Made by a program: the position numbers and the translations under genes
Shown: in pieces, positions 15,390 to 23,128 of the stretch
Numbering within the stretch: position 1 is the first letter of the stretch
Layout of the letters: each line of letters opens with the position of its first letter
Assembly: GCA_003552785.1 (NCBI GenBank)
Contig: PUOQ01000075.1
Location: 1 to 33,968, forward strand
Source: Dehalococcoidia bacterium
GTDB lineage: Bacteria; Chloroflexota; Dehalococcoidia; Dehalococcoidales; CSSed11-197
Direction of reading: 5' to 3'
Length of the DNA: 33,968 nucleotides
Notes under the pieces: model-generated
Seen by the model: only the letters and a program-made list of their open reading frames with translations
Databases searched by the model: none
Told to the model about the DNA's origin: nothing

Positions 15390-16394
15390 ATGAATGATAA
15401 TCATTTCAACTACCACCAGGCCTTCAGTATCAATTTGGGGCTGTTCTCTCCCTCCGAGCAGCAGCGTTTAAGGGAGGCGAGAATAACCATTGCCGGCACC
15501 GGCGGTGCCGGCGGTGTGATAGCTATTATGCTGGCAAGAAGCGGGGTTGAAAACTTTACCCTGATAGACTACGACACCTATTCAATCACTAACATCAACC
15601 GCCAGATCGGCTGTTTTGTCGATACCCTGGGCCAGTACAAAGCTGAAGTGATAAAAAATGAAATTCTGCGCATAAACCCCGGAGCAAATATAACCTGTAT
15701 CAATAGGGCAATACCCCTTGAAGAGTTAAAGACACTGCTAGACGAAACCGACGTATATTTCTCCGAAGCCGACGATCTTGCCTATTCCACCTGCTCTTTG
15801 ATAGCCGCCCAGAAGAAAAAGGTCATGGCTATCTCGTATATGCCCATGGGCATGGCGGGCTACATCATGGTGTTTCCACCCGGTCTGCCCCGCGTATATG
15901 ATCCGACCGACATGTTCGGCGGCCCCAAAGGTTTAAATTACGATGAACTAAAAGAATTCCAGGGGGACCCGGTAAACAGAAGCGGTCGGCGCTGGCATAT
16001 CACTCAGGGTAAAATGAGAATTGAGTGGTTCAAAAAATGGTGCCGTGGAGAAAACACCCTTACCCAGCTGTGCCCGGCGGTCTGGACAGGTACTGCCCTG
16101 GCAAGCATTGAAGCTGTTAAGTATATTACCGGCAAGTGGAAAAGGGTAAAGGCGCCCAAAATGTGGCAGATCGAACTTGCCGAAAACCGCATCAGGGTTA
16201 AGAAATTCCGCCGCCGGACGCGTATTTTTTCAAAGTACATCTACTGGGCGGTAAACATCAAATGGTTGGGAATTGGTCAAAGAATAAGGCAATTTACCCT
16301 TAAGTCCTTGGAAAAGGACCTGGAAAAGATGCAGAGGCAGGAAGAGCAGGGTAAAACACCCCGCCTTCCCTTCATGTGGAAACACATTATCTAG
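15390..16394 (+). CDS. E1/ThiF-like adenylyltransferase with C-terminal extension
   Basis: The protein has 334 residues. The Rossmann ATP site of ThiF/MoeB/E1 proteins is intact: GTGGAGG at 36-42, LIDYDTY (Asp60, Asp62), TNINRQ (Arg71, Gln72) and Lys84 in YKAEV, with acidic Asp128-129 where E1s keep their magnesium ligand. Cys228 in QLCPAVWTGTALASIEAVKYI lies where ThiF and MoeB place their conserved thioester/persulfide-forming cysteine, just before the conserved helix. There are no zinc CxxC pairs. The last ~80 residues (KMWQIELAENRIRVKKFRRR ... PFMWKHII) are an extension that I do not know, shared only with the paralogue at 19645. It probably adenylates a carboxylate on a protein or small molecule. 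It opens a cluster of fatty-acid-type enzymes. No Shine-Dalgarno is seen. Confidence 0.88.
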   Translation: MNDNHFNYHQAFSINLGLFSPSEQQRLREARITIAGTGGAGGVIAIMLARSGVENFTLIDYDTYSITNINRQIGCFVDTLGQYKAEVIKNEILRINPGANITCINRAIPLEELKTLLDETDVYFSEADDLAYSTCSLIAAQKKKVMAISYMPMGMAGYIMVFPPGLPRVYDPTDMFGGPKGLNYDELKEFQGDPVNRSGRRWHITQGKMRIEWFKKWCRGENTLTQLCPAVWTGTALASIEAVKYITGKWKRVKAPKMWQIELAENRIRVKKFRRRTRIFSKYIYWAVNIKWLGIGQRIRQFTLKSLEKDLEKMQRQEEQGKTPRLPFMWKHII

Positions 16395-16498
16395 GCTTTA
16401 ACTACACCGGGTTAATATAAGGCAAAGCTTGTAAATCAAATAAAATGATATGATAATAATAAGCGACAGATCCTTATTTCTAACAGGTAACGAAGTTT

Positions 16499-17365
16499 AT
16501 GCTATCTGATGCACCAAAAATGGAAAAAGGATATGTACTCCCCGGCACCAGCATCATACTTGAAAAAGGCTGGCTGGAGCCATACAACCGGGCTGTGGGG
16601 CAGAAACACCGAGGCAAAAGCCTTCAAGCACCGGTGTCCCCGGTGGCCGTTGCCGGCAAGGGGCTTATCGCCCTCACCCGCCCCTTGAATCTACCCGGGG
16701 GTGTCGTCCATACCCATGCCCTCATTAACAGCTTGTCGCCGGTTTACACCGGAGAGGAGCTTTTATGCCAGGGAAGGATAAGCCGGGTTATCAGCCGGGG
16801 CAGCGTTAAGCTGGCAACCGTTTCTTTTGAGATCATGAAACCCGATCACCAAAAGGTGATTTGCGGCCACATGACCTATCTGCTTCCCGGCTCAAACGTT
16901 AAGAACTCTACTTTCACGGGAGATAAAACATACGGCAACGGCAGCATTAATGCCTGTGGCAGGGCTTTGCCTCCTGTATCACGGGTGGTTACCCATAGGG
17001 ATGTAGAATCTTATGCCCTTTTCAGCGGTGACTACAACCCTCTGCACCTTAACAGACTTTTTGCCGGCAAGACGGCTTTCGGCAACATAATTGTACATGG
17101 TATGCTGGTTCTGGGCCTGGTAGACGAGTTTCTGGCGGGCACATTCGGCAAGCACTATACCGACAACGGCTCTCTGGAAGCGCGTTTCAAAAAACCGGTC
17201 CTGCCCGGCCAGAAGATTCTCCTAAAGGGACAGGCAAATGATAATGCGCCCGGGCCTTCGGATAGGGACGCTGCCTGCGAGGTGCAGGTTAGCAGTCAAA
17301 ACAATGAACTCTTGCTTTCGGTAGCGGCCGAATTCAGCACATCATCGAAAGGAGAAGCATGGTAA
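16499..17365 (+). CDS. Double-hotdog MaoC-like dehydratase
   Basis: The protein has 288 residues built of two hotdog folds. The N-terminal half (about 15-130) is the degenerate partner (HTHALINSLSPVYTGEELLCQGRISRV). The C-terminal half (about 160-285) carries the hydratase motif SGDYNPLHLNRLFAGKTAFGNIIVHGMLVLGL, including the catalytic Asp and His. It should remove water from a 3-hydroxyacyl chain, on ACP or CoA, giving a trans-2-enoyl thioester. It stands between the E1-like gene and the acyl carrier protein gene (1 bp gap), so an ACP-bound substrate is likely. With the ketosynthase and ketoreductase it completes a chain-extension cycle short of the enoyl reductase, so unsaturated products are expected (inference). 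Confidence 0.88.
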   Translation: MLSDAPKMEKGYVLPGTSIILEKGWLEPYNRAVGQKHRGKSLQAPVSPVAVAGKGLIALTRPLNLPGGVVHTHALINSLSPVYTGEELLCQGRISRVISRGSVKLATVSFEIMKPDHQKVICGHMTYLLPGSNVKNSTFTGDKTYGNGSINACGRALPPVSRVVTHRDVESYALFSGDYNPLHLNRLFAGKTAFGNIIVHGMLVLGLVDEFLAGTFGKHYTDNGSLEARFKKPVLPGQKILLKGQANDNAPGPSDRDAACEVQVSSQNNELLLSVAAEFSTSSKGEAW

Positions 17366-17366
17366 T

Positions 17367-17627
17367 ATGCCAGACCCGGTCGAAGAAAAACTAAAGCAGA
17401 TCGCCCTTAGAGTAACCCGCAAACAGGAGGCTGATTTTAGCGGCGATACCACCTTTGAAGACCTTGAAGCCGATTCCATGGACAGAGTCCAGATACTGGT
17501 GTCTCTCGAAGAGGAGTTTGACATCGAAATACCCGATGAAGAAGTGGCAGAAATAAACGATATGAAAACTTTTGTTGATTATGTAAAAACCAAAATCGCC
17601 CGGAAGGAGGGTTCAGCCGGTGAGTAA
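17367..17627 (+). CDS. Acyl carrier protein
   Basis: The protein has 86 residues and is acidic and helical. The phosphopantetheine site is Ser37 in EADSMDRVQIL, where Met replaces the usual Leu of DSL. Helix 3 and the C-terminal part (SLEEEFDIEIPDEEVAEIND) are canonical. GGAGAAG lies upstream of ATG 17367. The stop overlaps the ketosynthase start (GTGAGTAA), so expression is coupled. It is a dedicated carrier separate from the primary fatty-acid ACP, and its neighbours (dehydratase, ketosynthase, ketoreductase) should act on chains bound to it. No phosphopantetheinyl transferase or malonyl transferase is present, so those must come from elsewhere in the cell. Confidence 0.95.
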   Translation: MPDPVEEKLKQIALRVTRKQEADFSGDTTFEDLEADSMDRVQILVSLEEEFDIEIPDEEVAEINDMKTFVDYVKTKIARKEGSAGE

Positions 17628-18864
17628 CATGCCCCGGGTAGTCATAACCGGTCTGGGCGTGGTAAGCCCGCTGGGCTCAACGCTTGATGAGTTCTGGCAT
17701 AAACTGACCTCTGGCACCAGCGCCATCGGCAAAATAACCCACTTTGATGCTGAGAAGTTCCCGGTAAAAGTGGCCGCCGAGGTCAAGGACTTCGACCCGG
17801 TAAATTATATGAAGATGAAGCGTGCCGACCGGACCGGCCGTTGTTCCCAGTTTGCCATTGCCGCCACCCGGATGGCTGCCGACCATGCCCGGCTTGATAT
17901 GTCAGTTGAGGAACCTGAAAGGATCGGTGTTGTTGTCGGCACCAGCGGCATGCCGGAACTGTTGGCAGAGCAGGCAAACATTATCGAGCGCAAGGGCCCC
18001 AACCGGGTCGACCCGCTGGTGGTGAGCAAGTACCGGGCCAGCATGGTGCCTGCCCATGTCGGCCTTGAAGTGGGAGCAAAGGGCATAAACACCAGCATAA
18101 ACAGTGCCTGCAACAGCGGCAATGACTCTCTCGGCAATGCCTATAACCTGTTACGGCTGGGGTATGCAGACCTTATTTTAGCCGGCGGGGCCGGTGCCAA
18201 TATAACCCCTCTGGCCATTGCCGCTACCGGCCGCATCGGGGCCCTGTCCCGGGAAGAAGACCCGGATAAAGCATGCCGCCCGTTTGACCTTAACCGCAGC
18301 GGCTTTGTCTACGGCGAAGGAGCGGCCATGCTGGTACTGGAAACCCTGGAGCATGCCCAAAACCGCCGGTCTGAGATACTGGCTGAAATCACAGGCGCGG
18401 GCTGGTCGTTTGATGCCGTCAGCGAAACCTCCCCCGGCATGGCAGAAAGGGCCCGGGCCATGAGCCTTGCATTAAGGGATGCCGGTATTTCCCCCGGAGA
18501 CGTAGATTACATCAACGCCCACGGCACCGGCACCAAACTGAACGATGTTTCCGAGACCCGGGCCATAAAGTCGGTGTTTGGTACTGGTGCCTATAGCCTG
18601 CCGGTAAGTTCAATCAAATCAATGATAGGACATCTGGGATGTGCCGCCGGCAGCGTTGAAGCGGTAGCGGTGGTGATGAGTATTTTGAATAGTACCATAC
18701 CCCCGACCATAAACTACCAGACACCCGACCCGGAGTGCGACCTTGACTACGTTCCCAATGTATCAAGACGGCAAAGCCTTGATGTTTGCCTGTCCAATTC
18801 ATTCGGCCTGGGCGGTCAAAACTGCAGTCTTATTTTCAGGCGGTTTAAGCAAAATGGAACTTAA
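17620..18864 (+). CDS. FabF-like beta-ketoacyl-ACP synthase
   Basis: The protein has 414 residues from GTG 17620, with ATG 17629 as the alternative. It matches the KAS II length. The active-site Cys164 lies in INSACNSGNDSLG, where the common CSTG is changed to CNSG. The two catalytic histidines are in NAHGTGTKLND and SIKSMIGHLGCAAG, so the C-H-H triad is intact. It condenses malonyl-ACP with an acyl starter to lengthen the chain. It overlaps the ACP gene by eight bases, and its last eleven bases overlap the ketoreductase. It is a specialised copy within a biosynthetic operon, not the housekeeping gene, because the usual fabD, fabH and fabI genes are absent nearby. Confidence 0.95.
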   Translation: MSNMPRVVITGLGVVSPLGSTLDEFWHKLTSGTSAIGKITHFDAEKFPVKVAAEVKDFDPVNYMKMKRADRTGRCSQFAIAATRMAADHARLDMSVEEPERIGVVVGTSGMPELLAEQANIIERKGPNRVDPLVVSKYRASMVPAHVGLEVGAKGINTSINSACNSGNDSLGNAYNLLRLGYADLILAGGAGANITPLAIAATGRIGALSREEDPDKACRPFDLNRSGFVYGEGAAMLVLETLEHAQNRRSEILAEITGAGWSFDAVSETSPGMAERARAMSLALRDAGISPGDVDYINAHGTGTKLNDVSETRAIKSVFGTGAYSLPVSSIKSMIGHLGCAAGSVEAVAVVMSILNSTIPPTINYQTPDPECDLDYVPNVSRRQSLDVCLSNSFGLGGQNCSLIFRRFKQNGT

Positions 18865-19594
18865 TAACCGGGTAGCGCTGGTTACCGGCGCCTCCAGAGG
18901 TATAGGCCGGGCAATTGCTGTAAAGCTGGCCCGGAGCGGGTGCCGTGTGGCCATAAATTACAATACCAGCCAGAAGGAGGCAGAAGAGGTAAAGGCAGAA
19001 ATTAACCGTTCTGGAGGCACCGCGGTGCTTGTAAAGGCCGATGTTACCAGTTCCACCGCTGTAAAGGCCATGTTTGGTGAGGTCAACCGCTGTTTTTCCA
19101 CTGTTGATATACTGGTAAACAATGCCGGCACCGTCAGAAATGATCTTGTTTTGAGAATGAAAGAGAAAGACTGGGATGAAGTGCTGGACACCAACCTGAA
19201 GGCGGCATTCTTATGCACCCGGCAGGCATTAAGGAGGATGATAAACCAGGAGTGGGGCCGGATTATAAACATTGCCTCGGTTGCAGCCCAGCGCGGCAAT
19301 TACGGCCAGTGCAATTATTCCGCATCCAAAGGCGGCCTGGTTTCCTTTACCCGGAGTGTTGCCCGGGAAGCAGGCTCAAGAAATATCACCGTAAACGCGG
19401 TTGCACCCGGACTCATTCAAACCGAAATGCTTGAGACGGTTCCCGAAAACCACCTCAAGGAGGTGCTAAACCGCCAGGCAATACCCCGGCTCGGCACCCC
19501 CCGGGACGTAGCTAGCCTGGTTTCATTTCTGGCCTCTGAGGAGGCAGGTTTTATAACGGCCCAGGTTATCAATGTCGACGGCGGTTATATTTAA
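18854..19594 (+). CDS. FabG-like 3-oxoacyl-ACP reductase
   Basis: The protein has 246 residues from ATG 18854. An upstream in-frame ATG would add 37 residues inside the ketosynthase and is rejected. It is a classical short-chain dehydrogenase: TGASRGIGRA cofactor loop, NNAG, catalytic Ser in NIASVAAQ, then Tyr and Lys in CNYSASKGG, and the C-terminal VDGGYI. The sequence pattern (RNDLVLRMKEKDWDEVLDTNL, APGLIQTEM) is that of FabG, using NADPH to reduce 3-oxoacyl-ACP. It overlaps the ketosynthase by 11 bases, so the two are coupled. It is the last fatty-acid-type enzyme before the second E1-like gene. Confidence 0.95.
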   Translation: MELNNRVALVTGASRGIGRAIAVKLARSGCRVAINYNTSQKEAEEVKAEINRSGGTAVLVKADVTSSTAVKAMFGEVNRCFSTVDILVNNAGTVRNDLVLRMKEKDWDEVLDTNLKAAFLCTRQALRRMINQEWGRIINIASVAAQRGNYGQCNYSASKGGLVSFTRSVAREAGSRNITVNAVAPGLIQTEMLETVPENHLKEVLNRQAIPRLGTPRDVASLVSFLASEEAGFITAQVINVDGGYI

Positions 19595-19644
19595 TCTTGC
19601 CGGGTAGCAATAAAAACGCATCCATGCAACCAAAATGATATTTT

Positions 19645-20649
19645 ATGAATCAAAACGTTGACTTTGGTTACAACACGGCTTTCTATATTAATTCAGGTCT
19701 TGTGACCTCCTGCCAGCAGGAAAGGTTGAAGCAGGCCCGGATAACCATCCACGGCATGTTTGCCGGTGGCGCCATCGCCATAATGCTGGCTCGCTCTGGA
19801 ATTGGCAACTTCACTTTAATAGATCACAGGCGCTACAGCTTGGGTGACATCAACCGGGACGCGGGCTGCTATGCCGACGCCCTCGGTTTATTAAAAGCAG
19901 AAGTTATTGCCGGTCAGATAAAAAGAATAAACCCCGGAGCCAGTGTACGAGCGGTTACACAAAGGCTTAACCTCGAAGAAACCCGGCAGTATATAAAAGG
20001 CTGTGACGTTTATTTTGCCCAGTCCAAAGATATAGCCTTCAGCTGCCATGCGCTGATAATAGCCCAGGAGCTAGGCGTGTTTGGCATTACCTTTATGCCC
20101 AGCGGCATGACAGGCTATGTAGAAGCATATCCCCCCGGAATGAAAAAGGTGGTAGACCCGGCGGCATTATTTGGGGCCCCGGCGGGAATGGGCTATAAAA
20201 AACTCTACCACTTTTTGCGAAACCCTCTTAACAGGTGCGGACGTCGGTGGCATATAACCGAGGGAAAGTGGCGGATTGACTGGTTCGTGCGCTGGCGAGA
20301 CAGAAAGGTGCCCGAAGCCCAGCTGTGCCCCAATCTGTGGCTGGGAGCCGGGCTGGCAAGCATGGAAGCTTTAAAGTATATCACCCGGACATGGCCGGTG
20401 GTAAAGGTGCCCAAAATGTGGCATTTGGTTCCCGCTGAAAACCGGATAAAAGCCGAAAAGTTCCGCCGCCGGTCATGGTGGTTTGAAAAAATAATATACC
20501 GTGTCTTTAACATAGGCTTTTGGGGAATAGGAAAAAAATATCAAAAATACACTGCCAGAAGGCTTTTTAACGAACTGGAGCATATGCAAAAGCAGGAAAA
20601 CCAGGGCATTGAAGTAAAGCCCCCTTTTATGTGGCGCCACTTAATATAG
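19645..20649 (+). CDS. E1-like paralogue with ruined ATP site (pseudo-E1)
   Basis: The protein has 334 residues and aligns with the protein at 15390 along its full length, including the private C-terminal extension (KMWHLVPAENRIKAEKFRRR ... PFMWRHLI) and the RRWHITEG block. The nucleotide-site motifs are changed: GTGGAGG became GMFAGG with one residue lost, LIDYDTY became LIDHRRY, NINRQ became DINRD, and acidic Asp128 became Lys. Arg71, Lys84 and Cys228 (QLCP) remain. It probably cannot bind ATP and magnesium normally. In eukaryotic E1 heterodimers (Aos1-Uba2, APPBP1-Uba3) one half is likewise inactive. A heterodimer with the intact paralogue is the natural inference. It closes the fatty-acid-type gene set and lies 29 bp ahead of the glycosyltransferase. 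Confidence 0.87.
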   Translation: MNQNVDFGYNTAFYINSGLVTSCQQERLKQARITIHGMFAGGAIAIMLARSGIGNFTLIDHRRYSLGDINRDAGCYADALGLLKAEVIAGQIKRINPGASVRAVTQRLNLEETRQYIKGCDVYFAQSKDIAFSCHALIIAQELGVFGITFMPSGMTGYVEAYPPGMKKVVDPAALFGAPAGMGYKKLYHFLRNPLNRCGRRWHITEGKWRIDWFVRWRDRKVPEAQLCPNLWLGAGLASMEALKYITRTWPVVKVPKMWHLVPAENRIKAEKFRRRSWWFEKIIYRVFNIGFWGIGKKYQKYTARRLFNELEHMQKQENQGIEVKPPFMWRHLI

Positions 20650-20678
20650 AGGTATTACCCGGATAAAACAATGATCAA

Positions 20679-21944
20679 ATGAAGATAGTTCTTGTCTCAA
20701 TCGGCACCCTTGGAGATGTCTACCCGTATGCGGCACTTGGCAGAGGCTTGAAAGATGCCGGACATGAGGCAGTAATAGCTACCCATGCACCATTCGAGCC
20801 CTTTATAAGGCAAAAAGGACTTTTATTTTCACCGCTGGCCGGGGATCCGGTACAGTGGCTTGAAAACGGTGAACTGCTCTCTCTGATACAAAAAAGCACC
20901 AATTTTGTAAGCTGGCTGGCAAAGCTGAGGGAGCTTTCCGATGCAATTATTCCTGATATACTTGGATCGTGCCGGGAATCATGCCGGGGTGCTGAGGCCA
21001 TCATATATTCGCCCCTGGCCTGGGCAGGGTATTCAATTGCCGAGGAGATGCGGGTAAAATCAATCGCTGCATGCCTGCAGCCCCTGACTCCCACTGGCAA
21101 GTTCCCATCTGCCTGGTTTCCAGCTAATAGCCTTAAGGTGCCATTATTTAACCGGCTCAGTCACAAGCTGGCAAGGCAGATTTACTGGCAATTCTTCCGG
21201 CCCTACATTAACCCGTGGAGAAAGCATTCACTGCTCCTGCCTCCCCTGCCCTTAATGGGCCCATATGCCGGTGAAACATGGAAACGTCAGCCATTCCTGT
21301 ATGGTTTCAGCCCCCATGTTATTCCAAAGCCGCCTGACTGGCCGGAAAATGCCCACGTTACCGGCTGGTGGCTTTTTGAGTCTGACCCGGGCTACGTGCC
21401 CCCATCACCGCTGGAAGACTTCATCAGCTCTGGCAACGCCCCGATATATGCAGGTTTCGGCAGCATGCCCCAGCGGAACCCGGAACAACTGCTTGACACA
21501 ATACTGCTGGCAACAGAAGCATCAGGAGTGCGGGTGGTTATTCAGTTGAAGGCGGAAGGCCTGCCAGAAGGAAGAATAACGGACAACCTTTTCAACGCAG
21601 GCTGGGTGGATCACACCTGGTTGTTTCCACGCATGAAGGCCGTTGTCCATCACGGAGGTGCTTCTTCTTTTGCCAGCAGTCTTTATGCAGGCGTTCCGGT
21701 AATTACCGTACCCCATGCCTGGGATCAGTACTTCTGGGGCAGGCGGATTGCACAGCTCGGCCTGGGCCCCTCTCCGATAAAGCGGGCGGATTTAAACAAA
21801 GACCGGCTAACAAGGGCAATACGCATGGCGGTTACAGGCCCCGGGTATCTTAAGCGCTGTTCTGAATTATCTGGCAAATTAAGGGCCGAGAACGGAGTTG
21901 CCAGTGCGGTTGGAGTGATTGAAAAGTACCTTAAAGTGGATTGA
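20679..21944 (+). CDS. UGT-like glycosyltransferase (GT1 family)
   Basis: The protein has 421 residues. The N-terminal GTLGDVYPYAALGRGLKDAGHEAVIAT and the C-terminal donor site VHHGGASSFASSLYAGVPVITVPHAWDQYFWG are the hallmarks of bacterial GT1 enzymes related to sterol, rhamnosyl and macrolide glycosyltransferases. These move a sugar from a nucleotide sugar to a hydroxyl or carboxyl of a lipophilic acceptor. The enzyme is cytoplasmic or loosely membrane-associated. It follows the pseudo-E1 gene closely and shares the richer GC, so it is likely the last gene of the cluster and decorates its product. Acceptor and sugar cannot be told. No Shine-Dalgarno is evident before ATG 20679. Confidence 0.9.
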   Translation: MKIVLVSIGTLGDVYPYAALGRGLKDAGHEAVIATHAPFEPFIRQKGLLFSPLAGDPVQWLENGELLSLIQKSTNFVSWLAKLRELSDAIIPDILGSCRESCRGAEAIIYSPLAWAGYSIAEEMRVKSIAACLQPLTPTGKFPSAWFPANSLKVPLFNRLSHKLARQIYWQFFRPYINPWRKHSLLLPPLPLMGPYAGETWKRQPFLYGFSPHVIPKPPDWPENAHVTGWWLFESDPGYVPPSPLEDFISSGNAPIYAGFGSMPQRNPEQLLDTILLATEASGVRVVIQLKAEGLPEGRITDNLFNAGWVDHTWLFPRMKAVVHHGGASSFASSLYAGVPVITVPHAWDQYFWGRRIAQLGLGPSPIKRADLNKDRLTRAIRMAVTGPGYLKRCSELSGKLRAENGVASAVGVIEKYLKVD

Positions 21945-22138
21945 TTTACAAAGGTATTTGATGCACCAAAATACACCAGGTGTATAACCTTTCTTACTTT
22001 TCTCATCCATAAAGTACCCCGGGCACATTTTGAACCGCTCAGGTAAACAGCTATTTATGCCACAGGCACAAGAAAACGAGGTTACAGGTTTCGGTGTTTA
22101 AAACTTTGTGAAAATGGTTAAAAGGAATTAAGAGTATA
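21945..22138. other. Intergenic, no gene; small inverted repeat
   Basis: No coding potential is seen. At 21971-21985, arms ATACACC and GGTGTAT flank a single A, an operator-like palindrome 26 bp after the glycosyltransferase stop. The remainder probably includes decayed insertion-sequence DNA continuing from the neighbouring relic. Confidence 0.35.
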
Positions 22139-22274
22139 TTACAAGCCTTGCCATCGATGGTCGCTCACCCCTATCTTTTTGCTGACTACAGAGATGGTTG
22201 TTCCCTGATTGAGCAGTAATTCTGCCTCCGTAGCTTGTTGATGATCTGTTCCGGTGCAAACCTTTTTTGGCCAT
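22139..22274 (-). pseudogene. IS3-family transposase orfA relic
   Basis: On the minus strand, from ATG 22274 behind a G-rich Shine-Dalgarno (AGGGGG), the pieces MAKK, then FAPEQIINKLR, then AELLLNQGTTISVVSKKIGVSD-RW lie in successive frames. Together they spell the N-terminus of an IS3-group OrfA helix-turn-helix protein (typically MAKKRFTPEQIIxxLREAEVLLxQGxTxxEVxRxLGIS). Two one-base deletions, in the run of A and in CGGAG, break the frame, and a stop follows soon after. Only the orfA start remains, and no orfB or terminal repeats were recognised. It marks a past insertion between the biosynthetic cluster and the tRNA-Val gene. Confidence 0.75.
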
Positions 22275-22364
22275 CTATTACCCCCTTTTTTACGAGATTA
22301 TAACTGGTGCCGTTTTCGGGGGGCAGGCCAGCGGGATTATAATGCGGTTGCTGTGCCAAGGGTA

Positions 22365-22441
22365 TGGTGGGCGGTATTGGACTCGAACCAATGACCTCTG
22401 CGATGTCAACGCAGCGCTCTAACCAGCTGAGCTAACCGCCC
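22365..22441 (-). tRNA. tRNA-Val (anticodon GAC)
   Basis: The minus strand reads GGGCGGT, TAGCTCAGCTGGTTAGAGC, anticodon arm CTGCG-TTGACAT-CGCAG, GGTTCGAGTCC in the T arm, and ACCGCCC closing the acceptor, then A-CCA, so CCA is encoded. Anticodon GAC decodes GUC/GUU valine codons. It is 50 bp downstream of the bioY stop and close to an insertion-sequence relic. Confidence 0.96.
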
Positions 22442-22491
22442 GTATGTAATTTATATGTAAACTACATATTAATTAACACTCAAAGATAAAG

Positions 22492-23097
22492 CTACCTTGA
22501 ATGGTTTTCTTTTGGAACGATTGCCAGTGCAATCAATCCTGCCACAACTGCTTTTATTATATCACCAAGTATAAAGGGAGCAACACCAAGTGTTAATATA
22601 CCAGACATTCCAATTTGACCTGCTCCCATGGTGTTTAGCCATATTCCCAGCCACGTAACTCCTGGAATATAATAGAGTAGCGTAGCCACCAGCATGAGGC
22701 CAATCATGGGTAAAAGGCGTCTGGCTTTGACATATTTATCTACAAAATGTCCAAGGAAAAGTGCCGCTGGAATAAAACCTATAATATAACCACCGGTAGC
22801 ACCCAGGCCACTGGCCATACCTGCAAACCAGGGTACTCCGGCTATGCCAAGCCCGGCATAAGCAGCCATACTGGCTCCACCCCACCATCTTCCTAACATG
22901 ATGCCTGCCATTAATACAGCCAGTACCTGACCTGTAATAGGCACCGGTGTAAAAGGTAGTGGAATCCTGACCTGGGCCAGCAAACCGGTTAAACCTGCTA
23001 TTGCTAAAAGCATGGCTATCTTTGCAGGGATACTCAGGCTGTTACGCCAGTCAAAAAATCCGTGCCTCAGTCTTATTACGTTTGAAATTGCTTCCAT
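22492..23097 (-). CDS. bioY: BioY biotin transporter
   Basis: The protein has 201 residues and about six hydrophobic helices. The BioY signature QVRIPLPFTPVPITGQVLAVL lies after the first helix, with GLGIAGVPWFAG and a GYIIGF segment as in other family members. BioY is the substrate-binding component of ECF-type biotin importers. Some BioY proteins work alone, others with AT1, AT2 and T subunits. No energising subunits are adjacent, so it either acts solo or shares a module encoded elsewhere. No biotin biosynthesis genes are in the window, and the cell may need external biotin. No convincing BirA operator was seen upstream. Start ATG 23097. Confidence 0.94.
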   Translation of the reverse strand: MEAISNVIRLRHGFFDWRNSLSIPAKIAMLLAIAGLTGLLAQVRIPLPFTPVPITGQVLAVLMAGIMLGRWWGGASMAAYAGLGIAGVPWFAGMASGLGATGGYIIGFIPAALFLGHFVDKYVKARRLLPMIGLMLVATLLYYIPGVTWLGIWLNTMGAGQIGMSGILTLGVAPFILGDIIKAVVAGLIALAIVPKENHSR

Positions 23098-23128
23098 AAT
23101 CCTTCTCCAGTTTCAGTCTGCAATCTGG

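Noticed and set aside
18743..18853. 37-residue N-terminal extension of the ketoreductase
   Set aside because: It lies within the ketosynthase end in another frame. The Rossmann fold begins properly at ATG 18854.
22453..22469. Inverted repeat ATATGTA-AAC-TACATAT between bioY and the tRNA, as a BirA operator
   Set aside because: It is downstream of bioY, has only 3 nt between short arms, and does not fit the BirA site.
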